Shown here: in pieces, positions 47,934 to 56,646 of the stretch | Position numbering within the stretch: position 1 is the first letter of the stretch | Layout of the letters: each line of letters begins with the position of its first letter | Notes under the pieces: model-generated | The model's database searches: none | What the model was told of the DNA's origin: nothing | What the model saw: only the letters and a program-made list of their open reading frames with translations | Program-made: the position numbers and the translations under genes | Assembly (NCBI RefSeq): GCF_042680605.1 | Contig: NZ_JBHUEE010000007.1 | Location: 186,001-250,000 of the forward strand | Length of the DNA: 64,000 nt | Direction of reading: 5' to 3' | From: Allobogoriella deserti | GTDB lineage: Bacteria > Actinomycetota > Actinomycetes > Actinomycetales > Actinomycetaceae

Positions 47934-48284
47934 TCAGCTCAGCGGCGTCTGCTGGTGCAGGATCAGGCGCGGTTCGCCGTCGTCGTCGATGCGGTAGAGG
48001 CTGGACATGCAGGCCCGGTAGACGTTCTCGCCACGTCGGCCGGTGAAGGTGTAGACGATGGCGACGGCGTCCGCTCCTGCCGTCAGCAGCCGGGGCTCGT
48101 CCAGGTCGACGGCGTCCCACCCGCTGGTGGGCGACCCGTCCACGGCCGCGGCGCACTGCTCCAGATCGAGCACCATACCGGGCAGGACGAACACCGCCTC
48201 GGGGGCGCAGCGGGTGCGGTAGGTCTCGCCGGTGCCGTTCGCGAGTGCTCGCTCATTCACCAGGAGCTCGTCCAGGGTGGGCAC
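47934..48284 (-). CDS. NTF2-like (DUF4440/SnoaL-type) protein
   Basis: A 116-residue protein starting with GTG at 48284, backed by GGAGGAAGC. The N-terminal helix TLDELLVNERALANGTGETY, the following CAPEAVFVLPGMVLDLEQCA and the strand pair DAVAIVYTFTGRRGENVYRA fit the DUF4440/NTF2-like fold. It probably binds or acts on a small molecule, with no assignable active site. An upstream in-frame ATG at 48335 would add 17 residues with no family match. Confidence 0.72.
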   Translation of the reverse strand: MPTLDELLVNERALANGTGETYRTRCAPEAVFVLPGMVLDLEQCAAAVDGSPTSGWDAVDLDEPRLLTAGADAVAIVYTFTGRRGENVYRACMSSLYRIDDDGEPRLILHQQTPLS

Positions 48285-48395
48285 GCTTCCTCCTCGACAT
48301 CTACCGAGCCGCCAGGTGGGGCCACCACTCCACACTGCCTCGCCGGTACGGCGTCCTTCTTGACGATTTCGGAACGACCCACCGTCGCCGATCGA

Positions 48396-49025
48396 TCAGG
48401 GGGCGTCGATCTCGTTGTGCCCGAACTGCTGCAGGAACGTCGGCCCGCGGGTGGCGAGCTCGCGCTCGAAGTCCTCCGCCCAGGTCGAGTACGGCCGAAC
48501 GGCGAGCGCGTCGTTGGTGAAGCGCGGGTCGGTGGTGACCTCACTGACGCAGAAGTCGGGGATGGTCAGGTCGGTGACGGGGCCGCCTCGCTCGCACTCG
48601 GCGACGATCAGCGGGGCGTTGCCACCGAGGAAGTCGTCCAGTACCCATCCGTCCGTTCCCAGCCAGAGCGAGTGCCGGTACTTGACCATCGGATGCCCGC
48701 CGAGCCGGACCATCGACCGCCCGACGGAGATGTCCAGCTCACGCTCGGCCTCGTACCGCGTCCCGCTGACCTCCGGGCCTTTTGCGGTGAGCGCGCAGAA
48801 GGTGATGTCCAGACCATCGAGGAGGTCTCCGACGTCGACGTCGGCGGGCACCGGTTCGCGTGGGGCGACGGCCTGGAGCCGGACCCGCAGCGCGTACCCC
48901 TCGGCCGCCAGGTAGTAGCTCTGCACGATGAGGACGGGGTCCGGCTCGCTGAGCACGACGTCCGGCAACGAGCGCACGAAGAACTTCCGCTCGAATTCGA
49001 AGTCGCCGTAACCGGTGTCACTCAT
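48396..49025 (-). CDS. CYTH-domain protein
   Basis: A 209-residue protein with the CYTH (triphosphate tunnel) plan. Near the N-terminus FEFERKFFVRSLPD carries the ExExK-like acidic and basic set. Further strands hold YALRVRLQAVA, TALTAKGPEV, RYEAERELD, WVLDDFLGG and IVAECERGG, with alternating charged residues pointing into a tunnel. Members hydrolyse or bind inorganic or organic triphosphates. It stands alone; element R5 lies just upstream of its start. Confidence 0.8.
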   Translation of the reverse strand: MSDTGYGDFEFERKFFVRSLPDVVLSEPDPVLIVQSYYLAAEGYALRVRLQAVAPREPVPADVDVGDLLDGLDITFCALTAKGPEVSGTRYEAERELDISVGRSMVRLGGHPMVKYRHSLWLGTDGWVLDDFLGGNAPLIVAECERGGPVTDLTIPDFCVSEVTTDPRFTNDALAVRPYSTWAEDFERELATRGPTFLQQFGHNEIDAP

Positions 49026-49053
49026 GGCCTCACGGTACCGCCGGCGCCCCCGC

Positions 49054-49125
49054 GCCGAGAGCGGACGATCGAGCCGAAAGCTGCCGTTTGAACGTCCGCT
49101 CTTGACTCAAGTGTCCGCTCTCGGC
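49054..49125. repeat. Palindromic 3'-end element R5 (inverted core)
   Basis: A 72-bp copy, 18 bp past the aldo-keto reductase stop. Outer arms GCCGAGAGCGGAC (49054-49066) and complement (49113-49125) are a perfect 13-bp pair of the R1 subtype. The core reads TTTGAACGTCCGCT, the reverse complement of the R2/R4 core, with its left inner arm partly decayed. Confidence 0.85.
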
Positions 49126-49142
49126 GGGGCCGGGGGACCGGG

Positions 49143-50009
49143 TCAGCGGTTCTGGAAGTCCTCGGGGTAACCGTTGAACCGATCCGGATGGAATCCGCGG
49201 CGGCCGTTCTCGCCCTTGTCGAGCTTCGCGAAGGCGGCCATGTCCTCCTCGGACAGGCTGATCTCCAATGCACCGAGGTTCTCGCGCATGCGCGAGGGCG
49301 TCACGGATTTGGGGATGACGATGTTGCCGAGCTGAAGATGCCAGCGCAGGATCACCTGCGCCGGGGTGGCGCCGTGTCGCTCGGCGATCTCCACGATGGC
49401 CGGGTCACCGAGAACGTCTCCCTGGGCGATGGGGCTCCACGCCTCGGTGACGATGCCGTGCCGGGCGTGGAAGTCCCGCAGCTCCTGCTGCTGGAGGTAG
49501 GGGTGCAGCTCGATCTGATTCACGGACGGCACCACCTCGGTGGCGTCGAAGAGCTGCTCGAAATGGTGCGGCAGGAAGTTGGAGACCCCGATCGAGCGGA
49601 TACGGCCGGCCTCCTGCAACTCCTGGAAGGCGCGCCAGGTGTTGATGAACTCGCCACGGTCAGGGCACGGCCAGTGCACGAGGTAGAGGTCGAGCACGTC
49701 CAGGCCGAGCTTGTCCATGGAGGCGTCGAACGCGGCGAGCGTGGAGTCGTAGCCCTGGTCCGGGTTCGCCAGCTTCGTGGTGACGAACACCTCGTCACGA
49801 GCCAGGCCGGATGCGGCGATCGCCGCGCCGACCCCTTCCTCGTTCCGGTACCCCGCGGCCGTGTCGATGCTGCGGTATCCGCAGTCGAGCGCCTCGGCCA
49901 CGACCTCCTGGGTGTTCTCGGGCGGGACCTGGAAGACGCCGAAACCCAGCTGGGGAATCGTCACGCCGTCGTTAAGCTTGATGTCCGGGTTCGTGCTCAC
50001 CTGGCTCAT
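49143..50009 (-). CDS. Aldo-keto reductase
   Basis: A 288-residue AKR (AKR5-like) TIM-barrel protein. It opens LNDGVTIPQLGFGVFQVPPE and has the active-site set in CGYRSIDTAAGYRNEEGVG (D and Y), TTKLANPDQGYDST (K) and LYLVHWPCPDRGEF (H). The NADPH region IPKSVTPSRMRENL fits. It should reduce aldehydes or keto compounds such as diketogluconate-like substrates. The ATG at 50009 has GAGGGAGCC upstream. It is divergent from the LLM gene, across 239 bp containing a small tandem repeat. Confidence 0.88.
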   Translation of the reverse strand: MSQVSTNPDIKLNDGVTIPQLGFGVFQVPPENTQEVVAEALDCGYRSIDTAAGYRNEEGVGAAIAASGLARDEVFVTTKLANPDQGYDSTLAAFDASMDKLGLDVLDLYLVHWPCPDRGEFINTWRAFQELQEAGRIRSIGVSNFLPHHFEQLFDATEVVPSVNQIELHPYLQQQELRDFHARHGIVTEAWSPIAQGDVLGDPAIVEIAERHGATPAQVILRWHLQLGNIVIPKSVTPSRMRENLGALEISLSEEDMAAFAKLDKGENGRRGFHPDRFNGYPEDFQNR

Positions 50010-50177
50010 GCGGCTCCCTCGCTCGGATCGTCTGCCTGTCCATCCTCGTGCGATCCGTGGAGCGGGCACAAGCGCAGCATCCGGCGCCCCGTGCCTGAGG
50101 GGCGATCGCGGACCCGTCCCTGTGCCCGGCCACTGGCGCCCCTGGCGGGGGCAGCGCCGGCATCGCAATCCACGGGC

Positions 50178-50225
50178 GGCAGGAATTGCGTGCGGCGAGA
50201 ATTGCCTACAGCAGGAATGTCACGC
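50178..50225 (+). repeat. Three imperfect 16-bp tandem repeats
   Basis: GGCAGGAATTGCGTGC (50178), GGCGAGAATTGCCTAC (50194) and AGCAGGAATGTCACGC (50210) follow each other directly, ending 23 bp before the LLM gene start. Three phased copies in a promoter region could be binding sites for an activator or repressor. Confidence 0.5.
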
Positions 50226-50248
50226 GCGGCGGCCGGGTTGGTCCGGTT

Positions 50249-51082
50249 ATGACGGTTGAACTGGGTCGATACGGCATCTGGATCCCGGCCGGCGACGCGA
50301 CGGCGGAGCTGGCCCGCGAGGCCGAGCGTCTCGGCTACGGCACGATCTGGCTCGGCGGCTCCCCCACCGACCTGAGCATCGCCGACGCCATCCTGGACGT
50401 CACCGAGCGCCTCAGCGTCGCGACGGGCATCGTGAACATGTGGGCGACGCCGGCGGAGGACGCCGCGACGGCCTTCCACCGGATCGAGGAGCGGCATCCG
50501 GGCCGGTTCCTCCTCGGCGTCGGGATCGGACATCCCGAGGCGACGGCGGAGTACCGCAGCCCGTACGCGACCATGGTCGACTACCTGGACCAGCTCGACG
50601 CCGCCGAGGTGCCGGTCGCCTCCCGCGCGCTCGCGGCGCTCGGGCCGAAGGCGCTGACGCTGGCGGCGGAACGGACCGCCGGGGCGCACCCGTATCTGGT
50701 CACGCTCGAGCACACCCGAATCGCCCGCGAGCGCATGGGTGCCGAGGCGCTGCTCGCTCCTGAGCACAAGGTCGTGCTGGACGCGGACCCGGCTGCCGCG
50801 CGCGAGACCGGCCGTCCCGGCGTCGCCAAACCGTACCTGCGCCTGCGCAACTACCGGGCGAACCTCGCACGCCTCGGCTTCACCGAGGAGGACATGGCCG
50901 ACGGCGGAAGTGACCGGCTCATCGATGCGCTCGTCGCCCACGGCGACGCCGATGCCGTCGCGGCGGGTCTGACCGCGCACCTGGACGCCGGTGCCGACCA
51001 CGTCAACGCGCAGGTCCTGCCGCGCGGGAGCGACCCGGTCCCGGCGCTGCGGCAGATCTCCGAGGCGCTCGACCTCGCCTGA
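50249..51082 (+). CDS. LLM-class (luciferase-like) F420-dependent oxidoreductase
   Basis: A 277-residue luciferase-like monooxygenase-fold protein of the F420 type common in actinomycetes. It begins ELGRYGIWIPAGDATAELAR and has LGYGTIWLGGS, LSVATGIVNMWATPAEDAA and RFLLGVGIGHPEATAEY, the family's cofactor-side motifs. A segment ALAALGPKALTLAAERTAGA follows. It would transfer hydride between F420 and an unknown substrate. The ATG at 50249 is the family start, though no good ribosome site is present. The 3' side carries 19-bp tandem repeats. Confidence 0.83.
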   Translation: MTVELGRYGIWIPAGDATAELAREAERLGYGTIWLGGSPTDLSIADAILDVTERLSVATGIVNMWATPAEDAATAFHRIEERHPGRFLLGVGIGHPEATAEYRSPYATMVDYLDQLDAAEVPVASRALAALGPKALTLAAERTAGAHPYLVTLEHTRIARERMGAEALLAPEHKVVLDADPAAARETGRPGVAKPYLRLRNYRANLARLGFTEEDMADGGSDRLIDALVAHGDADAVAAGLTAHLDAGADHVNAQVLPRGSDPVPALRQISEALDLA

Positions 51083-51110
51083 CCAGGGCTGACGCCGGCC
51101 GGCGGCGCCC

Positions 51111-51166
51111 GCACACCAATGACCACCCGTACACCAATGACCAGTCGGCACAGATATGACAACTCG
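51111..51166 (+). repeat. Three tandem ~19-bp repeats, same family as at 37.4 kb
   Basis: GCACACCAATGACCACCCG (51111-51129), TACACCAATGACCAGTCG (51130-51147) and GCACAGATATGACAACTCG (51148-51166). The units match the complement of the 37434-37528 array. They lie between the LLM gene and the convergent binding-protein gene, 29 bp after the former. Confidence 0.8.
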
Positions 51167-51191
51167 CCGGGGGTGGGGCGGACGCCGCCGG

Positions 51192-52532
51192 TCAGTCCTC
51201 GGCGAACAGCCGATTGATGCGCTCGTTCGCGCGAGTCAGGGCCGAGACGTCCTGGCGGCCGATGAAGATCGACTCCATCACGGGCGTCATGATCGCCTCG
51301 ACCTGTGAGCCGTGGCTGGCCAGTGGGTAGAGCGCGGTGTGTCCGTGTTCCACGGCCTCGGTGAACGGCGAGATGTCGATGCCGCGTTGGGCGAAGGCCT
51401 CCTCCGCCGCCGCGGTGCCCGCGGGACGGGCGGGAAGGACCACCCCGAACGAACCGACGATCTCCTGGCACTCGTCCGAGCCGAGGAAGGCCACCCACCG
51501 TCCCGCCAGCTCCGGCGTGTCCGTCTGGGCGTTGATGGAGTCCGCGAGGCCGTTGAACATCGAGACCGGGTGGCCGACCGGTCCGGAGGGCGTGCGGGCG
51601 ATGCCCACGTCGATGCCCTCGAGCGAGGTGTGCGTGCCGATCATCCATGACCCGTCCGCCAGCACCGCTGCCTGACCGGATCCGAACTGCTGCGCGGTGT
51701 CCGGCGCGGAACCGATCACCTCGTACGGCGGCATGTACCCCTTCTCAGCGAGCCCGAAGTACCACGCCAGGGTGCCCTGGATCTCCGGCTCGTCGAACTG
51801 GTACTCGGTCGCCCACAGCTCCTCGTCCGTGTGGTGCCAGCCGGTGGAGAACGCGTACTGCGACCACTCCGTCTGCCCCTGATAGCTGCCGGCACCGTTC
51901 GAACCGAGGCCGTACTGAACCACGTTCTGCGGGTCGAAGCCCTCCTCGTCCCCGCGCACGCCGTTCGCGTCCACCGTCAGGCGGGCCAGCACGTCCTCGA
52001 ACGTGCCTCCGTCCTGGGGGTTCCACGTGAGATTCTGCATGTCGGCCTCGGTCAGGCCGGCCTCGGCAAGCAGGTCCTTGTTGTAGAACAGCGCGACCGT
52101 GTCGAAGTCCTTGGGCACGCCGTAGCGTCCGCCGTCCGGCCCGATCCACATGTCCGCGAGTCCCTCGTAGTAGTCGTCCGGGTCGACGTCGTCGGTCGCC
52201 TCCAGCGTCTCCAGATCCAGCAGCGCACCCCGGGTCACGTACTCCGGGTACCGCGCGACGTGGTCGGTGAACACGTCCGGACCGGCGCCGGCCACCAGGG
52301 CCGCGGTGAGCTTCTGCCAGTAGTCGTCCCACCCGTACTGGCTGATCCGGATCTCGGTGCCGGTCTGTTCCTCGAACGCGTCGGCACACGCCTGGTACGC
52401 GGGAAGCTGGTTGGCGTCCCACAGCCAGTAGTCGACGACGTCGGACTCGACCCCTTGCACGGCGCTGCAGCCGGTCACGGCGACCGTGACGCCGGCCAAC
52501 CCGGCGGCGAGGCGCTTCCTCGAACTCGTCAT
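51192..52532 (-). CDS. Sugar ABC transporter substrate-binding lipoprotein (galactoside cluster)
   Basis: A 446-residue family 1 solute-binding protein. A short signal peptide ends in a lipobox with Cys22 (VTGCSAVQ). The mature part begins VVDYWLWDANQLPAYQACAD and has ISQYGWDDYWQKLTAALVAG, GPDVFTDHVARYPEYV, YGVPKDFDTVALFYNKDLLA and FGSGQAAVLADGSWMIG, all typical of sugar binders. The ATG at 52532 has GAGGG five bases ahead. It is the last gene of a four-gene operon (alpha-galactosidase, two permeases, binding protein). The transport ATPase must be encoded elsewhere. Confidence 0.9.
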   Translation of the reverse strand: MTSSRKRLAAGLAGVTVAVTGCSAVQGVESDVVDYWLWDANQLPAYQACADAFEEQTGTEIRISQYGWDDYWQKLTAALVAGAGPDVFTDHVARYPEYVTRGALLDLETLEATDDVDPDDYYEGLADMWIGPDGGRYGVPKDFDTVALFYNKDLLAEAGLTEADMQNLTWNPQDGGTFEDVLARLTVDANGVRGDEEGFDPQNVVQYGLGSNGAGSYQGQTEWSQYAFSTGWHHTDEELWATEYQFDEPEIQGTLAWYFGLAEKGYMPPYEVIGSAPDTAQQFGSGQAAVLADGSWMIGTHTSLEGIDVGIARTPSGPVGHPVSMFNGLADSINAQTDTPELAGRWVAFLGSDECQEIVGSFGVVLPARPAGTAAAEEAFAQRGIDISPFTEAVEHGHTALYPLASHGSQVEAIMTPVMESIFIGRQDVSALTRANERINRLFAED

Positions 52533-52539
52533 GACACCC

Positions 52540-53490
52540 TCACTTGATCCCGGTGAAGCCGATCGAGTTGACGATGCGGCGCGCGAAGACGACGAACAGC
52601 AGCAGCATCGGCGTCGCGGCCACGATGGTGGCCGCCATGAGGCCGGCCCAGTCCGGCCCGGTCTGCGGCGACTGGGCGGTGAACGTCCCCAGGGCGACGT
52701 TGAGCACACGGGAGGAGTCCGAGTAGGAGACCATCAGCGGCCACAGGTAGTCGTTCCAGGAGTTGATGTAGGTCAGGATCGAGATGGTGGCGATCGGGCC
52801 GGTGTTCATCGGCAGGATCACGGTGAAGAAGACCCGAGCCTTGCTCGCGCCGTCGAGTAGGGCCGCCTCCTCGATCTCTGTGGGGACGGTGAGGAAGAAC
52901 TGCCGCAGGAAAAAGATCGCGAACGGCGTCATGAACAGGTTCGGCAGCATGATCCCGAGCAGGCTGTCCACCAGGCCGAGGTCCTTGATGAGCAGGAAGT
53001 TCGGCAACAGGGTGAAGATCACCGGCACCATGAGCGAGAGCAGGAAGATCGAGAACACCAGGTCGCGGCCCTTCCAGCGCAGCCGCGAGAAGGCGTAGGC
53101 CGCCATAGCCGAGCAGGTCACCTGGCACACCGTCACCGCGGTGGCCACGATGACCGAGTTGCGCAGGTAGAGCCAGAAGTCCAGCTGCGCGCCCGAGCCG
53201 CCCTGGGCGATGGCCTCCTCGGTGGACTGCAGGCCGAAGACCCGCTCGAACCCGCCCCAGCTGAAGCCGACCGGCAACGGTGAGGTGGGGTCGGTGTACA
53301 GCGCGCCGTTGGAGGAGAACGCGGTACGGAACATCCACAGGAACGGGAACAGCGTGACGGCGACGATCACCAGCAGCGCCAGCCAGGCGACGACGCGGCC
53401 GGGCGTGAGGCGCCGTCGTCGGCGGGCCGGGCCGGGTGGCGTCGCGGTCGGAGCTGGAGCGGACGGGGTGAGGGTGGCAGGCATCGACAT
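52540..53490 (-). CDS. Sugar ABC transporter permease (MalG type)
   Basis: A 316-residue permease. A Pro/Ala-rich and basic cytoplasmic N-terminus leads to RVVAWLALLVIVAVTLFPFL, the first of six spans. The EAA loop is EEAALLDGASKARVFFTVIL, and INSWNDYLWPLMV is the MalG-type motif after it. It starts eight bases after the MalF-type gene, and its stop lies seven bases before the binding-protein start. It should carry alpha-galactosides with its partner. Confidence 0.9.
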   Translation of the reverse strand: MSMPATLTPSAPAPTATPPGPARRRRRLTPGRVVAWLALLVIVAVTLFPFLWMFRTAFSSNGALYTDPTSPLPVGFSWGGFERVFGLQSTEEAIAQGGSGAQLDFWLYLRNSVIVATAVTVCQVTCSAMAAYAFSRLRWKGRDLVFSIFLLSLMVPVIFTLLPNFLLIKDLGLVDSLLGIMLPNLFMTPFAIFFLRQFFLTVPTEIEEAALLDGASKARVFFTVILPMNTGPIATISILTYINSWNDYLWPLMVSYSDSSRVLNVALGTFTAQSPQTGPDWAGLMAATIVAATPMLLLFVVFARRIVNSIGFTGIK

Positions 53491-53498
53491 GGGGGACC

Positions 53499-54431
53499 TC
53501 AGTTCAGGTCGGTCTGGCCGGCACGGGTGACGCGGTACTGGACCGCGGTGACCACGAGAAGGATGACGAGCATCGCGACGCTCAACGCCGAGGCATAGCC
53601 GAAGTCGAACTGGGCGAAGGCGTTCTCGTAGATGTAGAGCTGCAGCACACGGCTCGCGTCGACCGGGCCGCCGTTCGTGGTGACCGAGACGGTGTCGAAG
53701 ACCTGGAAGGAGCCGATGATCGAGACGATGAGCACCATGCCGAGCATCGGCCGCAGCACCGGCATCGTGATCGACCGGAACATCCGCCACTCCGAGGCGC
53801 CGTCGATCCGTGCCGCCTCGTAGAGCACCGGCGGGATGGTCTGCAGGCCCGCGAACAGCAGCAGCGCGGTGTAGCCCATGTGGCGCCAGACGTTGATGAG
53901 CGCGATCGTCGGGATCGCCCACTCCTCGGAGGTGAGGAAGGGGATCCGCCCGACGCCGATCCACTCCAGCACCTGGGTACCGATCCCGAGCTGGAAGTCC
54001 AGGATCCACAGGAAGAGGATCGCGGCGACGACGTTGGAGACCAGGTAGGGGGCGAGGACGATCGAGCGCCAGAACGTCGACGTCGCCAGGCGCTGCATGA
54101 GGACGGCGATGCCGAGCCCGATCACGGTCTGCACCCCGATGTTGATGACGACGTACAGCAGGGTCACCCGCACCGCGTTCCAGAACACGGGGTCGGCGAC
54201 CATGCGCTCGTAGTTCGCCAGCCCTACGAAGCTCGCTTCGGAGAGGAGGTCCCACTCCTGGAAGCTGAGCCAGACCCCGCGCACCAGCGGCACGAGGTAG
54301 AAGGCGATCAGCCCGACGCTCGCCGCGGCGATGAAGACCAGGGCGAGCCGGGTGTCGTCGCGTTTCTTGCGCCGTCGGGTCGGGCCCGGGGGTGCGGCGG
54401 CGGGTACGGCGGTCTCCGGCGTCGTTGCCAT
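53499..54431 (-). CDS. Sugar ABC transporter permease (MalF type)
   Basis: A 310-residue permease with six spans, beginning LALVFIAAASVGLIAFYLVP after a short basic N-terminus. The EAA loop YEAARIDGASEWRMFRSITM and the following FQVFDTVSVTTNGGP are MalF-type. AGGAGAG lies before the ATG at 54431. The gene follows the alpha-galactosidase by 14 bp, so enzyme and transporter share one transcript. Confidence 0.9.
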   Translation of the reverse strand: MATTPETAVPAAAPPGPTRRRKKRDDTRLALVFIAAASVGLIAFYLVPLVRGVWLSFQEWDLLSEASFVGLANYERMVADPVFWNAVRVTLLYVVINIGVQTVIGLGIAVLMQRLATSTFWRSIVLAPYLVSNVVAAILFLWILDFQLGIGTQVLEWIGVGRIPFLTSEEWAIPTIALINVWRHMGYTALLLFAGLQTIPPVLYEAARIDGASEWRMFRSITMPVLRPMLGMVLIVSIIGSFQVFDTVSVTTNGGPVDASRVLQLYIYENAFAQFDFGYASALSVAMLVILLVVTAVQYRVTRAGQTDLN

Positions 54432-54445
54432 CGACGTCTCTCCTG

Positions 54446-56593
54446 TCAGGTGGTGGTCACGTGCAGGACGACTTGCTGCTCGGGGCTCACGTTGGGCATC
54501 TGCAGGCCGACCGCCCCCAGGGCCCGGCCGGTGAGGGTGAGACCGTCGTCCCACCAGGCGGTGGAGGAGCCACGACGGGCGCGGCCGGCGGTGTCGGTCA
54601 GGAGCTGGGTGACGCGGTAGCGCCGGTCGGGCTCGAGCCCGGGAAGGCGGACCTGTCCCGGTGTGGTGTGGCGCGAGCTGTGCACGGAGGCGAAGGCATA
54701 GATCGCCTCTCGGTGGTCCTTGGCCACCACGCCGTGCAGCCAGAAGGCGTCGTCGGGATGGTCGCCGTGGACCACGGTGCCGGTGTGCAGCAGGTCGCGA
54801 TGTTCCTGGTGGGCGGCGATCCACTCCCCGAGCCGTGCCAGCTCGTCCTCGGACGCGCCGGTCAGGTCCCACTCGATCCCCATGTGGGAGAAGAACGCGG
54901 TGCCCGCCCGGAAGTCGATCGTCGTCGTGCGACCGGTCTGGTGCGAGATCGGGGAGGCGACGTGCGAGCCGATCATCTCCGGCGGCAGCAGCAGCGAGGT
55001 GCCGGCTTCGATGCGCTGCCGCTCCAGCGGGTCGGTGACGTCCGACGCCCAGATACGCACGCAGCGGTCGAGGATGCCGAGATCGATCCGTCCGCCGCCG
55101 CTGCTGCACGACTCGATCTCCAGGCCCGGCTGGGCGGCGATGAGCTCGTCCATCAGCCGGTAGGCCGCGAGCGTCTGCTCGTGGATGCTGGCCTGCCCGG
55201 TGGACTGCGTGCCGGCCTCGATGAGGTCGCGGTTGAAGTCCCACTTGAGGTACTCGATGCGGTACGTGCGCAGGATCGCGAGCATCTGGTCACGGACGTG
55301 GGCGTAGGCCTCGGGGATCGTCAGGTTGAGCACCTGCTGATGTCGGGCCTCCGGCGGCCACCGGTCCGGGCGGGCGGCGAGGATCCACTCCGGGTGCGCC
55401 CGGGCCAGATCGGAGTCGGGGTTGACCATCTCCGGCTCGAACCAGAGACCGAACTCCATGCCGAGGTCGTGGACGTGGTCGATGATCGGGCCCAGCCCGT
55501 CCGGCCAGACGTCCGGAGAGACCACCCAGTCCCCCAGCCCCGAGCTGTCGTCGCGGCGGGAGCCGAACCACCCGTCGTCGAGGACATAACGCTCGACGCC
55601 GAGCGAGGCGGCGATGTCCGCGAGCCGCTTCAGGGTCGCCAGGTCGTGGTCGAAGTAGACGGCCTCCCAGACGTTGAGCTGGACCGGCCGGGCGGTGCGC
55701 GGATGCTGTGGCCGGGCCCGCAGGTAGTCGTGGACACGGGCGGCGGACTCATCGAGCCCGTCCCCGTGGCTGTAGTAGATCCACGGCCCCTGGTACGTCT
55801 CGGACGCGCCGAGCCGGATCTCACCCGCGAGCAGCAGCTCACCGCCGGCCAGCATCCCGACCGCGTGGTTCATGCGTTCGGCGTAGGTGCGGGTGTTGCC
55901 GGACCAACCCACGTGCATCGCGCGCAGCTCGCCGCTGCGCCAGGAGAAGCCGTGCCGCCCGGCGGCCATGACGACGGCGGCGTCGAGTTCCCGGGCACGG
56001 CGCGACTCTCGCAGGTGGGTGCCGTGGGTGAAGGCGTGGCGCTGCTGGATGCGCTCGTGCCCCCACCAGCCGGTCAGGTCGAGGATCTCGTCGGCCTCGA
56101 GCGGGACGGGCAGGTTGAGATCGAGGCTGTGCAGGTCGAAGATCCCGGGGCCGGTGTTGGTCACCGCGGCACGCATCCGCACGAGACCGGAGACGAGCAT
56201 CTGAACCTCGAGACCGAGCTCGAGGGCGGCGTCGCGGTCGGCCGCGGTGATGGTGAGGGTCTCAGCGACAGCCGCCTCCGTGGACGCGTTCCGCCGGATC
56301 CCGGTGACGGTGAACGCCGTGCTGAAGTCCGCCCCGGCCCGGTGCCCGGTCAGGCCCGGGGTGCCCATCCATCCCGCGGACTGCTCGGCGAGGAGCGCCA
56401 ACGGCACCGGCCTGTCCGGCCCGGCCGCTCGCGGACCCTGCGCGGCGGCCAGGCGCAGGTGTGCGAGGTCTTCGGCTCCGAGCTCACCGAGGTCGGGTCC
56501 CCAGTGCAGCACACGGGGCAGCCGGTCACCCTCGCAGTCGAGGACCAGCGAGATCCCGCCTGCGCGGAGATGATGGGCGGACGACTCCGTCAC
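54446..56593 (-). CDS. GH36 alpha-galactosidase
   Basis: A 715-residue GH36 enzyme without a signal peptide, at the family's usual length. An N-terminal beta-sandwich leads to the barrel with VQLNVWEAVYFDHDLATLKR, RYVLDDGWFGSR and GLWFEPEMVNPDSDL. The nucleophile is Asp ~452 in YLKWDFNRD and the acid/base Asp ~518 in IWASDVTDPLERQRIE. It starts with GTG and has AAGGAG nine bases upstream. It would cleave imported raffinose-type or melibiose-type galactosides. A perfect palindrome 35 bp upstream is the likely target of the divergent ROK repressor. Confidence 0.92.
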   Translation of the reverse strand: MTESSAHHLRAGGISLVLDCEGDRLPRVLHWGPDLGELGAEDLAHLRLAAAQGPRAAGPDRPVPLALLAEQSAGWMGTPGLTGHRAGADFSTAFTVTGIRRNASTEAAVAETLTITAADRDAALELGLEVQMLVSGLVRMRAAVTNTGPGIFDLHSLDLNLPVPLEADEILDLTGWWGHERIQQRHAFTHGTHLRESRRARELDAAVVMAAGRHGFSWRSGELRAMHVGWSGNTRTYAERMNHAVGMLAGGELLLAGEIRLGASETYQGPWIYYSHGDGLDESAARVHDYLRARPQHPRTARPVQLNVWEAVYFDHDLATLKRLADIAASLGVERYVLDDGWFGSRRDDSSGLGDWVVSPDVWPDGLGPIIDHVHDLGMEFGLWFEPEMVNPDSDLARAHPEWILAARPDRWPPEARHQQVLNLTIPEAYAHVRDQMLAILRTYRIEYLKWDFNRDLIEAGTQSTGQASIHEQTLAAYRLMDELIAAQPGLEIESCSSGGGRIDLGILDRCVRIWASDVTDPLERQRIEAGTSLLLPPEMIGSHVASPISHQTGRTTTIDFRAGTAFFSHMGIEWDLTGASEDELARLGEWIAAHQEHRDLLHTGTVVHGDHPDDAFWLHGVVAKDHREAIYAFASVHSSRHTTPGQVRLPGLEPDRRYRVTQLLTDTAGRARRGSSTAWWDDGLTLTGRALGAVGLQMPNVSPEQQVVLHVTTT

Positions 56594-56627
56594 CTGAGAG
56601 ACTCCTTCGTCGGGAAACGCACGGCCT

Positions 56628-56646
56628 TAGTGTTGCGACAACACTA
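56628..56646. promoter_or_regulatory. Operator for the ROK repressor
   Basis: TAGTGTTG-CGA-CAACACTA is a perfect 8-bp-arm palindrome in the 147-bp gap between the divergent alpha-galactosidase operon and the ROK gene. A further half-site GTCAACACT follows at 56653-56661. ROK repressors such as Mlc and NagC bind A/T-richer inverted repeats of similar span. Confidence 0.65.
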
